DNA from: CAVPWP01 sp963709395
Lineage (GTDB): Bacteria > Pseudomonadota > Alphaproteobacteria > Rhodobacterales > Rhodobacteraceae
Reading direction: 5' to 3'
DNA: 64,000 nucleotides
Assembly: GCA_963709395.1 (NCBI GenBank)
Contig: CAVPWP010000013.1
Coordinates: 1 to 64,000, forward strand
Positions 38,191 through 48,944 of this stretch are shown one piece after another. The position numbers and the translations under genes were made by a program. Below the pieces are notes generated by a model that was not told the DNA's origin, made no database searches, and saw nothing but the letters and a program-made list of their open reading frames with translations. Every line of letters begins with the position of its first letter. Within the stretch, counting starts at the first letter, position 1.

Positions 38191-38400
38191 CCTCTGGAAG
38201 ACCTCCGCCATTTGCAGGACGTCCATGAACAGGTCAACGAGTTGCTGATGAAGGATTTGTCGCCTGACGAACGGGAACACTTGTTTTCGTTGCTGCAACG
38301 CGTTGAGCGGTCTGGGCGGGAAGAGAGTGATGATGATCAAGCGAGACCGCAACTGGGACACCTCGAGGTGCTGTCAGGGCTTCACAGCTCGATGGTGTGA
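38190..38400 (+). pseudogene. Possible MarR-type regulator C-terminal fragment
   Basis: After the IS6 fragment the frame reads LEDLRHLQDVHEQVNELLMK then DLSPDEREHLFSLLQRVER and ends at 38,400. The helical pattern, with an Asp-Leu-Ser-x-x-Glu-Arg turn before LLxRV, resembles the dimerisation helices at the C-terminus of MarR-family regulators. There is no DNA-binding part, which the IS insertion or deletion probably removed. 38,401-38,678 shows no gene. Confidence 0.35.
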
Positions 38401-38678
38401 TTGGGACCCGGCACGCGGACTTCATCCGTGCAAGCGTTCATATGCACCGCGTCGACAGGCCCGACAAATGACCGCAACCTGCTTCTAATCAAGTCTCTCA
38501 AGAACACCCGTGCGGAACAGGAGCCGTCAACAAATAGCACCACCCGGGACCACTCTCCTTGCCGCACCGCACGGAAGTTTTTTTCCGATCTTGCAGGATG
38601 TCTGCGGCTCAGGCTGATCTGGACTTGGGGGCGGGGTGAATTACCTCCGACACAGCAACGCTTTTGAGGAAGTCCCGC

Positions 38679-39033
38679 ATGATCCGTCCGTTCCTGTCGA
38701 TGCTTGTGCTCGGCGTGGCTCTGCCCCTCGCCGCCCAGGCCGAAACCCTCTCCACTGGTGCCGAGATCAACTGCAGCCGTGTCCGGAAATACGGTGCAGG
38801 GCAGCATGAGCGCCTCCGGCGCCTATACCGAGTTCTATGCTGATGATGGGGCGATCAAGGGGTCGGGCTATACAGGCACCTGGACGGTCGAAGGCGACGC
38901 AATGTGCTTCGACTACGGTGAGGGCAAGGACTGCTGGAACGCCAGGATCGAGGGCGAGGCGATAACCTGGGTGCAGGACGGGGTCGACGGCGGGACCGGG
39001 ACAATCTTGGCGGGCAACCCGAACGACTTCTGA
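38679..39033 (+). CDS. Small secreted protein, unknown function (frameshifted)
   Basis: Exported protein of about 117 residues that I do not recognise. The ATG at 38,679 has GAGGAAG upstream and opens a good signal peptide (MIRPFLSMLVLGVALPLAAQ). One extra base near 38,765 (in GAGATCAACTGC) moves the frame; the rest reads AAVSGNTVQGSMSASGAYTE, then YTGTWTVEGDAMCFDYGEGK and DCWNARIEGEAITWVQDG. The alternating Gly/Tyr/Trp pattern suggests a small beta-sheet protein with two Cys that may pair in the periplasm. It sits in the scarred region after the IS6 fragment. Confidence 0.6.
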
Positions 39034-39405
39034 ACCAACGTCTTCGGGTTCACTAGTGACGCGTGTCGCGGGGAACCAGCCCCACAGGGCAGAGTAGGGA
39101 AAGTTCGCGCGCCGTATTGAGGCTGATGGTCAATTCTCCGCGATCATAGCGGGCGCCTTGTTTTGTAGTGCTTGCGCCCGTCCCGACCTCCGGCCCAGCG
39201 CCCCGGATGCCCAGCGCCGCGCCCACATGCTGTGGACCTTCGTCCACAGCCATTCGGTCCTGACCATCGGCCGCGCGATCCTTGTCCCGGCGCCTCCGGC
39301 CTGCTCCGTAGCCCGCGTCGGACCGGAAAGCCCTGCCGGAAACGCACTTGACCTTCCTTGCGCCGCGTTCAACGCTTTCCGCGAAACCGGACAATCGAGG
39401 CTGCA
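39034..39405. other. Gap with no recognisable gene
   Basis: 372 bases without a convincing coding region on either strand. Short frames here lack ribosome sites and family-like sequence. The promoter of the polyamine-hydrolase pair may lie near the right edge; no clear boxes were seen. Confidence 0.4.
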
Positions 39406-40429
39406 TTGAAGACATTCTACAGCGAAGAGCATCGTCGGCATTTCCCGCAGGCCGAACTGAGCGGCGGCGAATTCGTCACCCCGTTCGAACGGCCAAGCCG
39501 TGTGGAATACGTGCTCGCCCGGCTCAGGGAACGCGGCCTGACGGACATCGTCGAGGCGCACGCGCCCGACATGGCGGCGATCCGCGACCTTTGCGCACCT
39601 GACTACCTCGCCTTTCTCGAAACGGCGTGGGGCGAGTGGAAGGCCGCGGGTATGGCGGGTGAGATCATCGCCGCGAGCTTTCCCGCGCGCCGCATGCAGG
39701 TGTCGCGACCGCCGCGCAACATCGACGGCAAGGCCGGCTACTATGCGCTGGCCTCCGAGACCGCGATCACCGGCGGCACATGGGCTGCGGCTCTGTCCTC
39801 GGCCGCTTCGGCCCAGGCAGCGCAGGCGCATGTCGCGGGTGGGGCGAGTGCGGCCTTCGCGCTTTGTCGGCCTCCGGGGCACCATGCGACGGTCGACATG
39901 TATGGGGGCTACTGCTTTCATCAACAACGCGGCCCTCGTCGCCGAGGCCTTCCGCCGCGACGGCGCGGGGCGCGTGGCGATCCTCGACATCGACTTTCAC
40001 CACGGCAACGGGACGCAGGACATCTTCTACGACCGGGGCGACGTGTTCTTCGCCTCGCTGCACGGCGCACCGGAAGACGCCTTCCCCTACTTCCTCGGCT
40101 TCGCGGACGAAACCGGCGCCGGCGCGGGCGAAGGCGCGACGGTGAACTACCCGATGCTGCCGGGCACCTCCTACGGCCCCTGGGCCGAGGCGCTCGACGA
40201 CGCGATCGCGCGCATCCGCGCCTTCGGGGCCGAGGCGCTTGTCGTGTCGCTGGGCGTCGATGCCTACAAGGACGACCCGATCAGCTTCTTCAAGCTCGAC
40301 AGTCCCGACTTCATGGATGCCGGCCGCCGGATCGGCGCCTCGGTCTGCCCACCGTCTTCTGCATGGAAGGCGGCTACGCCATCGAGGCGGTCGGCATTAA
40401 CGCGGTGAACGTGCTCGAAGGGTTCCTCG

Positions 40430-40437
<8 letters not shown>
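39406..40437 (+). CDS. Acetylpolyamine amidohydrolase, HDAC family (frameshifted)
   Basis: Zinc hydrolase of the histone-deacetylase fold, expected to remove acetyl groups from acetylated polyamines. The start is TTG at 39,406 with CGAGG upstream, giving KTFYSEEHRRHFPQAELSGG, the typical opening of these enzymes. Active-site features are CRPPGHHATVDMYGGYCF (His-His pair), AILDIDFHHGNGTQDIF (zinc Asp and His), SLGVDAYKDDP (second zinc Asp) and MEGGYAIEAVG. Two indels break the frame: an extra T near 39,917, and a change near 40,340 that returns to the first frame. It overlaps the next gene by 8 bases. Confidence 0.83.
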
Positions 40438-41291
<854 letters not shown>

Positions 41292-41516
41292 GACATCCCA
41301 AGGGCGGCGAACGCGCCTTAGGCCGATGGATCGCAGTGTGGTGGGCTTCGACCGTTGCGAGGGGCTCTGCGTCGGTCCGGAGGCGGGGTTTGCCTTCTTC
41401 GATCTTTGGTCGCAGTCCGGCGTCGTCATCATCCCGATCGGGACTGCACCCGCGGACCGCCGCCGCGTGGTGACGAAATCGTCCGAGTGATCCAGGCGGT
41501 GCCGATCCGCACCTGC

Positions 41517-41543
41517 AAAACCGAGGGGCTCGCGCCCCCCGGT
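41517..41543 (-). terminator. Intrinsic terminator of the Pot-type operon
   Basis: Read on the minus strand, an ACCG-x-GGGG stem with CCCC-x-CGGT is followed by a TTTT run, 18 bases after the binding-protein stop. It may also serve the convergent amidohydrolase genes on the other strand. Confidence 0.5.
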
Positions 41544-41560
41544 GGTCCATTTTCGAGAAT

Positions 41561-42586
41561 TTACTTCTGCAGTTCGGTCCAGATCGCGGTGTAGTATTCC
41601 TGCGCCTTGGGCGAACAGGTCGGCAGGAAGTGGCCGGCCGCGACGAGATCGGCCGGGACCTGGATTTCCGGCGCGGTCTTCATGTCCGCGGGCATGAATT
41701 CGGCCGACCCGGAAATGCCGTTCGCATAGCGCGCAAAGGCCGAGATCAGGGCGGCGTTTTCGGGCACCATGATGAAGTCGAGGAACTTGTAGGCCTCTTC
41801 GACGTTTTGCGCGTCGGACAGCAGCATGACCTGATCCATCCACAGCGGATAGCCTTCCTTCGGATAGCCATAGACCACGTCGGGGTTCTGCAGCCGGGCA
41901 CGGAAGATCGCGCCGTTCCAGTAGACCGAAGCCATGACATCATTGGCGGCCATCTTCTCGGTCATGCCGTAATCCATCGACAGCCAGTTCGGCTTGGCCG
42001 CGACCAGTGCGTCGCGCGCCTTCTTCAGCACCTCGGTGTCTTCGGTGCAGGGCTCGCCGCCGACATACCAAAGCGCAAGCGAAATGACGTCGTTCATCTC
42101 GGGCGTGACGTTGACCTTGCCGACCAGTTCCGGCGGCGGGTCAAGGAAGATCGCAGAGGTGTTGATGTCGCCGGAATAGGCGGTCTTGTTCACGGCGATG
42201 CCGGTCGATCCCCACTGCCACGGAATCGAGAAGTTCCGGCCCGGATCATAGGCGACATCCATCCACTCTGGCGCGATGTTGCCGTGGTTCGGCAGCTTCG
42301 ACAGGTCGAGCTCCTGCACGAGGCCCTTCTCGACGTAGATCTGCACATAGTTGGCCGACGGCACCACAAGGTCGAAGCCGCCGCCGCCGGCCTCGATCTT
42401 GGCCAGCGCGGTGTCGTTGCTGTCGTAGTCGGTGATCGTCACCTTGATGCCGGTTTCGGCCTCGAACTTCTCGAGCAGTTCGGGGCTGGTGTAGTCGCCC
42501 CAGTTGAACAGTTGCAGCTCGCCTTCGGCTTGGGCAAGCGTGGAGCCGGCCAGGAGAACGGCCGCGGTCGAAAGAAGTCTTTTCAT
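41561..42586 (-). CDS. Spermidine/putrescine-type ABC binding protein
   Basis: Periplasmic polyamine-binding protein of 341 residues (PotD/PotF class), last gene of the operon. It has a signal peptide (MKRLLSTAAVLLAGSTLAQA) then ELQLFNWGDYTSPELLEKFE, the usual opening of the family. Other landmarks are TITDYDSNDTALAKIEAGGG, FDLVVPSANYVQ, PWQWGSTGIAVNK, WLSMDYGMTEKMAANDVMAS and YPKEGYPLWMDQVMLLSDAQ. Acidic and aromatic residues typical of the polyamine site are present. The gene is intact, unlike its permease and ATPase partners upstream. Confidence 0.92.
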   Translation of the reverse strand: MKRLLSTAAVLLAGSTLAQAEGELQLFNWGDYTSPELLEKFEAETGIKVTITDYDSNDTALAKIEAGGGGFDLVVPSANYVQIYVEKGLVQELDLSKLPNHGNIAPEWMDVAYDPGRNFSIPWQWGSTGIAVNKTAYSGDINTSAIFLDPPPELVGKVNVTPEMNDVISLALWYVGGEPCTEDTEVLKKARDALVAAKPNWLSMDYGMTEKMAANDVMASVYWNGAIFRARLQNPDVVYGYPKEGYPLWMDQVMLLSDAQNVEEAYKFLDFIMVPENAALISAFARYANGISGSAEFMPADMKTAPEIQVPADLVAAGHFLPTCSPKAQEYYTAIWTELQK

Positions 42587-42619
42587 CTGGTCCTCCGTGT
42601 TGGTTTCTTGGTCAGTGTG

Positions 42620-43420
42620 TCAGTTCCGTTTGCGTGTCAGCAGGAAGAATGCGGTCAGCAGGATCACGGTCAGCAGCAGAAGAAGTGTCGAGATCGCGTT
42701 GACCTCGGCCGTGACCGACCGGCGGATCTGCGCCAGCATGTAGGTCGGCAGCGTATCCTGCCCGGCGGATTTCACGAACAGTGTGATCACCACGTCGTCG
42801 AGCGAGGTGACGAAGGCCAGCATCAGCCCTGCGATGATCCCCGGCATCAGCAGCGGCAGCGTGACATAGCGGAACGTCTGCCAGGGCGTGGCGTAAAGGT
42901 CGGCGGCGGCGGTTTCGAGCGTCCGGTCCATCCCTTCGAGCCGGGCCCGGATCGGCAGATAGGCGAACGGGATGCAGAAGGCCGAATGCGCCACGATCAG
43001 GTAGCCCAGCCCCTGATAGCCGGTCGCCACCTTGATCGAGGCGAAGAAGATCAGCAGCGCCACGGCGGTCACGATTTCGGGCACCATCAGCGGCTGGTTG
43101 ATCATCACATAGATCAGCGTCTGCCCCTTCGTGCGGCGGCGGCGTGTCGTGCCGAGCGCGGCCATCGTCGCGACGATGGTGGCGATGACCGAGGCGACGA
43201 GGCGATGATCAGCGACCGCAGCGTGACCTCTTCACCTGCTCGTTGTCCCAGGCCTCGGGATACCATCGCAGCGAGAAGCCTTCCCAGATCGCGACCGAGT
43301 GCCGGCGTTGAAGGAATAGACCACCAGCATCACGATCGGCAGGTAAAGCGCTGAAAACACAAGGATCGCGACGGTCGCGAAGCCCGGCAGGCGCGAGACC
43401 GAGAAATCGCGTCTAGCCAT
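42620..43420 (-). CDS. Polyamine ABC permease, PotC/PotI type (frameshifted)
   Basis: Second membrane component of the polyamine importer. It starts at the ATG at 43,420 (MARRDFSVSRLPGFATVAIL, then FSALYLPIVMLVVYSFNAG) and overlaps the first permease by 8 bases. Two or three indels between 43,195 and 43,310 break the frame. The remainder, from about 43,165 to 42,620, reads on with LMVPEIVTAVALLIFFAS, the EAA-type loop LETAAADLYATPWQTFRYVT and SFVTSL-like final helices. About six helices in total. If the indels are sequencing errors the gene is normal in length. Confidence 0.8.
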
Positions 43421-44328
43421 GGGGCGACTCCCGGTTGGCGAAGCGCACATAGACCAGCAGCGCGATCGACACGATCACCAGCAGGATCACCGAAAGCGCC
43501 GCACCCAGCGGCCAGTTGCGGCCCTGGCCGAACTGCAGCTCGATGAAGTTGCCGATCATCATGTTGCGCCCGCCGCCCAGGATGCGCGGGGTCACATAGG
43601 CCCCGAGCGCCGGGATGAAGACCAGGATCGAGCCGGCGATGATGCCCGGCTTGACGATCGGCACGATCATCCGGCGCAAGCACCTGCCAGCGGCTGGCGT
43701 AGAGGTCGTAGGCGGCCTCGAGCAGCCGCATGTCGAAGCGGTCGATGGCGGCAAAGAGCGGCAGCACCATCAGCGGCAGGTAGACATAGGTCATGCCGAG
43801 GAAGACCGCGAAATCGGAATAGATGATCTGGATCGGCGCGTCGATCACGCCGAGCTTGAGCAGGAAGGTGTTCAGGATGCCCTCGTTGCGGATGATCTGG
43901 TTGATCGCGAAGGTGCGGATCAGCAGGTTGGTCCAGAACGGGATGGTGATCAGGAACAGCAGCACCGTCCGCATCCGCGGCGGCCGGGTGGCGATGAACC
44001 AGGCGGTCGGGAAGCCGACGATGAAGGCGAAGACGGTGGTGGCGAAGGACAGCTTGACCGAGCGCCAGAAGATCGTCAGATGCGCGTCGGCCAGGCTGTA
44101 GCGTGCCGTCGAAGATGTCGCGCTGACACGAAGACGTCGACACCAGGCATCGGTCGAGAACTCCCAGATCGACGTTGCCGTACTGGCCCGGTGTCAGGAA
44201 CGAATAGACCAGCATGATGAGCAGCGGGCCGGCCGCGGCGAAGGTCAGGACGACAAGCGCCGGCGCCGACAGCAGCCAGGTCGTTGCGCGCGTCTCGCCG
44301 TGCTGCCCTGTCTTCGCCTGCGGCTCAT
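43413..44328 (-). CDS. Polyamine ABC permease, PotB/PotH type (frameshifted)
   Basis: First membrane component of the polyamine importer. The start is the ATG at about 44,328, just after the ATPase stop. The opening is broken but LLSAPALVVLTFAAAGPLLI and MLVYSFLTPGQYGNV can be read in one frame. The central part is in another frame (VLLFLITIPFWTNLLIRTFA, GVIDAPIQIIYSDFAVFLGM), including the EAA-type loop LLEAAYDLYASRWQVL. After an indel near 43,680 the end reads IVPIVKPGIIAGSILVFIPA and GAYVTPRILGGGRNMMIGN, typical of PotB/PotH. At least three indels are needed. Confidence 0.78.
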
Positions 44329-44332
44329 CGCC

Positions 44333-45412
44333 CTAGTCCTCGAGCACCTGGATCGGCGCCCGGGGCGAAGCGTCACGCCGACGTCGCTTCCCGGGGGCGG
44401 CGCTTCGCCGCTGGCCGTTGGTCCGCCTGGCGGCGGGCGACGAGGGTCGTTCCGTCCGCCAGGCGTCAGGCGGCACGTGGCTGTCGGTGCCGAAATAGAC
44501 CGAACTCGCCGACGCTGGCGGTCAGCGTCGCCTGCGCCGGGATGCGCCACGATCCGCACGTGTTCGGGGCGGACGGCAAGGGTATGTGCGCCGCTCGGGC
44601 GATCGCGGGATCGACCGCGAATGTGACGCCCGCGGCCAATCGTCGCCACGCCAGCCTTCACCTCGCCCTGACAGGAAATTCGTCTCACCGATGAAGTCGG
44701 CCACGAAGCGGTTGACCGGATGATTGTAGATCTCGCGCGGCGAGCCGACCTGGAGAAGCCGGCCCGCGCTCATCACGCCGATCCGATCCGACATGGTCAG
44801 GGCTTCTTCCTGGTCGTGGGTCACGAAGATGAAGGTGATGCCAGGCTCGAGCTGTAGCCGCTTGAGTTCGCTCTGCATTTCCTTGCGCAGCTTGAGGTCG
44901 AGCGCCGAGAGCGGTTCGTCGAGCAGCAGAACCTCCGGCGAGGGGGCAAGCGCGCGCGCCAGCGCCACCCGCTGCTGCTGTCCCCCCGAAAGCTGCTGCG
45001 GCTTACGGTCGGCCATGGTTTCGAGTTGGACAAGCGAGAGCGCACGATCGACCTTTTCGGTGATCTCGGACACGGCCCGTCCCTGCATCTGAAGCCCGAA
45101 TCCGACGTTCTGGCGCACCGTCAGATGCGGGAACAGCGCGTAGCTTTGAAAGACGGTGTTGATCGGACGTCTGTTGGGCGGCTCCTCGCTGATGTCCCGC
45201 CCGCTCAGGAAGATGTGGCCGGACGTCGGCGTCTCGAACCCTGCAATGAGGCGGAGAAGAGTGGTCTTGCCGCAGCCCGACGGCCCCAGAAGCGTGAAGA
45301 ATTCGCCCCTCCGGATGCCAATCGATACATTGTCCAGCGCGACGACGGATTCTGCGCCTGTCCCGTAGACCTTTCGTGCCGACCGCGCTTCGATCGCGTC
45401 CTCTTTCGACAC
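44333..45412 (-). CDS. Polyamine ABC ATPase, PotA/PotG type (frameshifted C-terminus)
   Basis: ATPase of the polyamine importer. The GTG at 45,412 is preceded by GGAGGGACAG. The nucleotide domain is intact: Walker A LLGPSGCGKTTLLRL, signature QLSGGQQQRVALARAL, Walker B VLLLDEPLSALDLKLR, and FVTHDQEEAL. From about 44,690 the C-terminal TOBE region is broken by several indels, but pieces are readable in other frames (LAVRPEHVRIV, VYFGTDSHVP, GSDVGVTLRPG) up to IQVLED and a stop at 44,333. It is the first gene of a four-gene operon (ATPase, two permeases, binding protein). Confidence 0.82.
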
Positions 45413-45490
45413 CTGTCCCTCCGACCTCGTTGTCGTCACGATGGACGATGCCGACACGGAAAGGCAAGCATGGTCTGCGCCGCCGCAACG

Positions 45491-46934
45491 TCAGCCGCCG
45501 GCCATATGCGGCCTGCGGTGAAACCAGGGGCGCGCCCGCTCAATATCCGCGCAAAGCGAGAGCAGCAGTTCGTCCTCTCCGAACCCGGCGGCAAGATGCA
45601 CCCCGATCGGCAGACCGTCGTCCGACCATCCGAGCGGAACCGAAGCGGCAGGCTGGCCGCTTGCATTGAACGCGGCCGTGAACGGGGAATAGGCGAAGAC
45701 GCCGTCGGGACCTGTGCGGTAGTCGAGAAAATCCTCGGTCGTGTGGTCGAAGCGGCCCAGCTGCGCCGGGGGCTCGGCCATCGTGGAGGAAAGAAGGATG
45801 TCGTAGCCTTCCATGAAGCCCGCCATCGCCCGGCCGTAGGCGTGAACGACGTTAACGCATTCAAGATAGCGGTCGCCCGAAACCGTCCCCGCATGGGCGA
45901 TGGCCCCGCGCGTGACGCCTTCGACCTCATCTTGCCCGAGAGGCCGTCCACGGGCGGTGACCGCGCGTCGCACCGAAAGTGCCGCGCCGCAGGCGACGAT
46001 GTCGGTCCAGGCCCGCATCATACTGGCGGTGTCGGCGTCGTGCGGACGGCCAGGCTCCACGTCATGGCCCATGTTCTCGAGCAGCGCCGCGGCCTCCAGC
46101 ACCGCCTTCCGGCAGTCGGGGTGAATGGGATCGCCGGTGAATGTCGTCTCGCAAAGCGCGATGCGCAGCCGACGCGGGGCACGGCCGATCGCCGTCAGGA
46201 ATGTGTCCTTCAGAGGCGGCGGCCAATACGGGGCACCGAGGTCAGCGCCCTGCGTGGCGTCCAGAAGCAATGCGGTATCCCGCACGCTGCGGGTCAGGAA
46301 CCCATCGATCGCCATGCCCGCCCAGCCTTCGCCGAAATACGGCCCGTCGGGCAGGCGCGCGCGGGTGGGCTTCACACCGAAAAGACCGCAGTTCGAGGCG
46401 GGAATGCGCACCGATCCGCCGCCATCCGAGCCATGCGCGGCGGGCACGATTCCGGCGGCCACCGCCGCGCCCGACCCGCCGGACGACCCGCCCGGCGTTC
46501 GTTCGAGGTCCCAGGGGTTGCGGGTCGGGCCGCCATAGACCGCCGCCTCGGTCGCGGGACCAATTCCGCCCTCGGGCGCGGTGGTTCGCCCGAAGTTGAC
46601 GAGCACCCGTCGCCGCGATCCGTTTGTAGATCGCGGAATCGCGGGCATAGCGCGTGTTCGCGAAAAGCCGCGATCCGTTGTTCGAGGGATAGTCGACCGC
46701 CTCGGCGCCGAGGTCCTTCAGAAGGAAAGGGACGCCCCGCAGCGGCCCGTCGGGCAGACCCTGCGCGATCTTCCGTCGGGCCGTCTCCTCGGCCAGCATC
46801 ACGACCGCGTTGATCCGCCCGTTGAGCGCCTCGACGCGGTCGAGCGCGGTATCGAGGAGGTCCTCCGCGCTCACCTCGCCCCGCGCGACGAGCCGGGCAA
46901 GCCCGGTGGCGTCGTAGTCGTCATAGTCGTCCAT
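45491..46934 (-). CDS. Amidase-signature hydrolase (frameshifted)
   Basis: Amidase of about 480 residues. It starts MDDYDDYDATGLARLVARGE and carries the full Ser-cisSer-Lys set over two frames: Lys in GVPFLLKDLGAE, cis-Ser region TPGGSSGGSGAAVAAG and Ser in GSDGGGSVRIPASNCG. A one-base indel near 46,610 separates the N-terminal third (to YKRIAATGA) from the rest (VNFGRTTAPEGGIGP). The C-terminal NASGQPAASVPLGWSDDGLP is typical. It lies upstream of, and in the same direction as, the polyamine importer, with about 80 bases between. It is the full-length relative of the truncated amidase at 36.8 kb. Substrate unknown; an amide linked to polyamines is possible. Confidence 0.83.
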
Positions 46935-47078
46935 GCCGGTCTTCCTGCCCGCGGTGTGTCTCGCACCACCCTAGCGAGGCTCCTTGTGCAGTAAAATGGC
47001 CTTCGCGCCGCTTCCCCTCGCGGCCGGGCAACAGTACCGTCCGGGCGTTATGCAGCCTGCCGGAGGACACCAGCGCCG

Positions 47079-48517
47079 ATGACCGACATTTGCTACCTTC
47101 CCGCGACCGAAGTGCTGGCGCTGTTCCGAAGGCGCGATCTGTCTCCGGTCGAGTATCTCGATGCGCTGCTTGCCCGGACCGACGCGGTCAACCCGGAGAT
47201 CAACGCCTATGCCGACACCTATTTCGACGAGGCGCGCGCCGCGGCGAAGCGGGCCGAGGCGGCATATGTCGCGAGGACGGCGCGACCGCTCGAAGGTTTG
47301 CCGGTGGCCGTCAAGGACGCGCAACGTATCGCCGGCAAACGCACCACCTACGGGTCCTTCGCATTTGCCGACAATGTCGAGACAATGTCGGACCCGACGA
47401 TCGAACGCCTCGAAGCGGCGGGGGCGATCCTTCACGCCCGCACGACGACGCCCGAGTTCTGCCTGTCGGCCACCTGCGCCTCGCGCATGTGGGGGACCAC
47501 GCGAAACCCGTTCAACACGGATTTCGGCCCGGGCGGGTCATCGGGCGGATCGGCGGCGGCGCTGGCGGCCGGGATGGTGCCGGTGGCGACGGGCACCGAT
47601 ATCGGTGGGTCGATCCGCATTCCGGCCAGCGCCTGCGGGGTCGTCGGCTACAAGCCGCCGCATGGCCGCAACCCCGATGGCCCGCCGGCGAACTTCGACC
47701 GCTACAATCATTGCGGCGTGCTGACCCGCACGGTCGGCGAGACGGCGCTGATGCAGAACATCATCTCGGGGCCGCACCCGCGCGACCATGACAGCCTGCG
47801 CGAGATCGTGCGCATGCCCGACTGCTCTCCGCGCCGACGCCGCTGCGCATCGCGTTCTCGATGGACCTCGGCTATGTGCCGATCAGCGCCGACGTCCGCC
47901 GCAACACGCTGGCCGCGCTCGAGAGGTTCCGCGACGCGGGCTGCACGATCGAGGAGGTCGAGATCGGGTGGACCCCCGAGACCGACCGCGCCGCGAACCT
48001 CTGGTATTCGGCGATGCATTTCGGCCGTCAGCCGCTCTGGAGCGCGCGCGAGCACCGTGATCTCCTGACCGACTATGCATTGGCCGCCGCCGATCTGGCG
48101 GCGAAACTCGGCCCGGACGATGTGGCGCATTCCTGGGAGGTCCAGCACCGCATGTATCAGGTCATCGGGGATATCTTCGAACGCTTCGATGTTCTCGTCT
48201 GCCCGACGCTGTCGGTCGGCGGCGTGTCGGCCGACCACGATCCGCTGTCGAAGACCTTCGCCGTGGACGGGCAGATCGTCGACGCCGAGTATGGCTGGGT
48301 CCTGACCCATGCCTTCAACATGCTGCACAATTGCCCGGTCATGTCGGTGCCATCCGGGCGGGACGCGCATGGAATTCCGACCGGCATTCAGATCGTCGGG
48401 CCGACCTTCGACGACCTGACCGTCTTTCACGCGGCCAGGCTCTACGAAGCGGCGGCACCCGCGTTGTTTCTGCCATTGGCGGGGCTTCCGGCAATGTGTC
48501 TGAAAGACTCCGGTTGA
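47079..48517 (+). CDS. Amidase-signature hydrolase (frameshifted)
   Basis: Amidase of about 479 residues, divergent from the previous one. Lys is in GLPVAVKDAQRIAG, the cis-Ser in GPGGSSGGSAAALAAG, and the nucleophile in TDIGGSIRIPASACG. An indel near 47,825 shifts the frame; the continuation reads TPLRIAFSMDLGYVPISADV and later HAFNMLHNCPVMSVPSG to the end. The last residues (MCLKDSG) overlap the left end of an IS6 remnant, so the natural C-terminus may have been replaced by insertion. The divergent amidase pair shares a 144-base control region. Confidence 0.83.
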
Positions 48518-48605
48518 GGCGGGCAGGGGGGGCTGTCGTCGGTTCGTGACCCAGCCCGACAGGTTCGAGGGCGTCACCGGCAGCCTCGAGGTCACTCTCC
48601 TCGGC
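48490..48605 (+). mobile_element. IS6-family left end remnant
   Basis: The pre-start sequence GGTTGAGGCGGGCAGGG (48,512-48,528) is nearly identical to that at 27.65 kb. It is followed by a GTG-started N-terminal remnant (TQPDRFEGVTGSLEVTLLG) up to about 48,605. The rest of the element is absent. The remnant touches the end of the amidase gene. Confidence 0.55.
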
Positions 48606-48944
48606 GTTTGGCTACACGCGCGACCCCTGTCTTGGCTCTGAATGGCTTGGACCCTTTGCACCAGAGCGAAGGTGACGTCAGCGATGCAGCCGTCTGTTTC
48701 TGCTGGAAGAGGCTCGGGCCGCCCGAAAACCGGTTTCCACCGATCGGACGCCGCCAACCTAGCAGTTCGACCCGGGCACCGGATGATGGGGTGGGTCGGT
48801 CATCGTCCCTCCAGAGACCAGGCTTCCGTGCCAAGACCCCGCAGGCGCCGGGAAAATCAAGGCGGTTCTTTTGAATGGCGCCCGTCCCGGTTTCTTGCGA
48901 TGATCGGGAATGCTCCGGGCGGTCCCCGCCCGTGACGCTCATGA
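48606..48944. other. Gap with a GC-rich hairpin before the barrel gene
   Basis: No gene seen. A 7-base perfect hairpin with a 3-base loop (CGGGCGG / CCGCCCG, 48,916-48,932) lies just before the outer-membrane protein gene and would be in its leader or promoter region. No clear -35/-10 pair was found. Confidence 0.4.

Noticed and set aside
41630..43354. 574-codon plus-strand frame over the polyamine binding protein and permease
   Set aside because: Antisense of a clear PotD-type gene.
45026..46813. 595-codon plus-strand frame over ATPase and amidase
   Set aside because: Antisense of recognisable ABC and amidase motifs.
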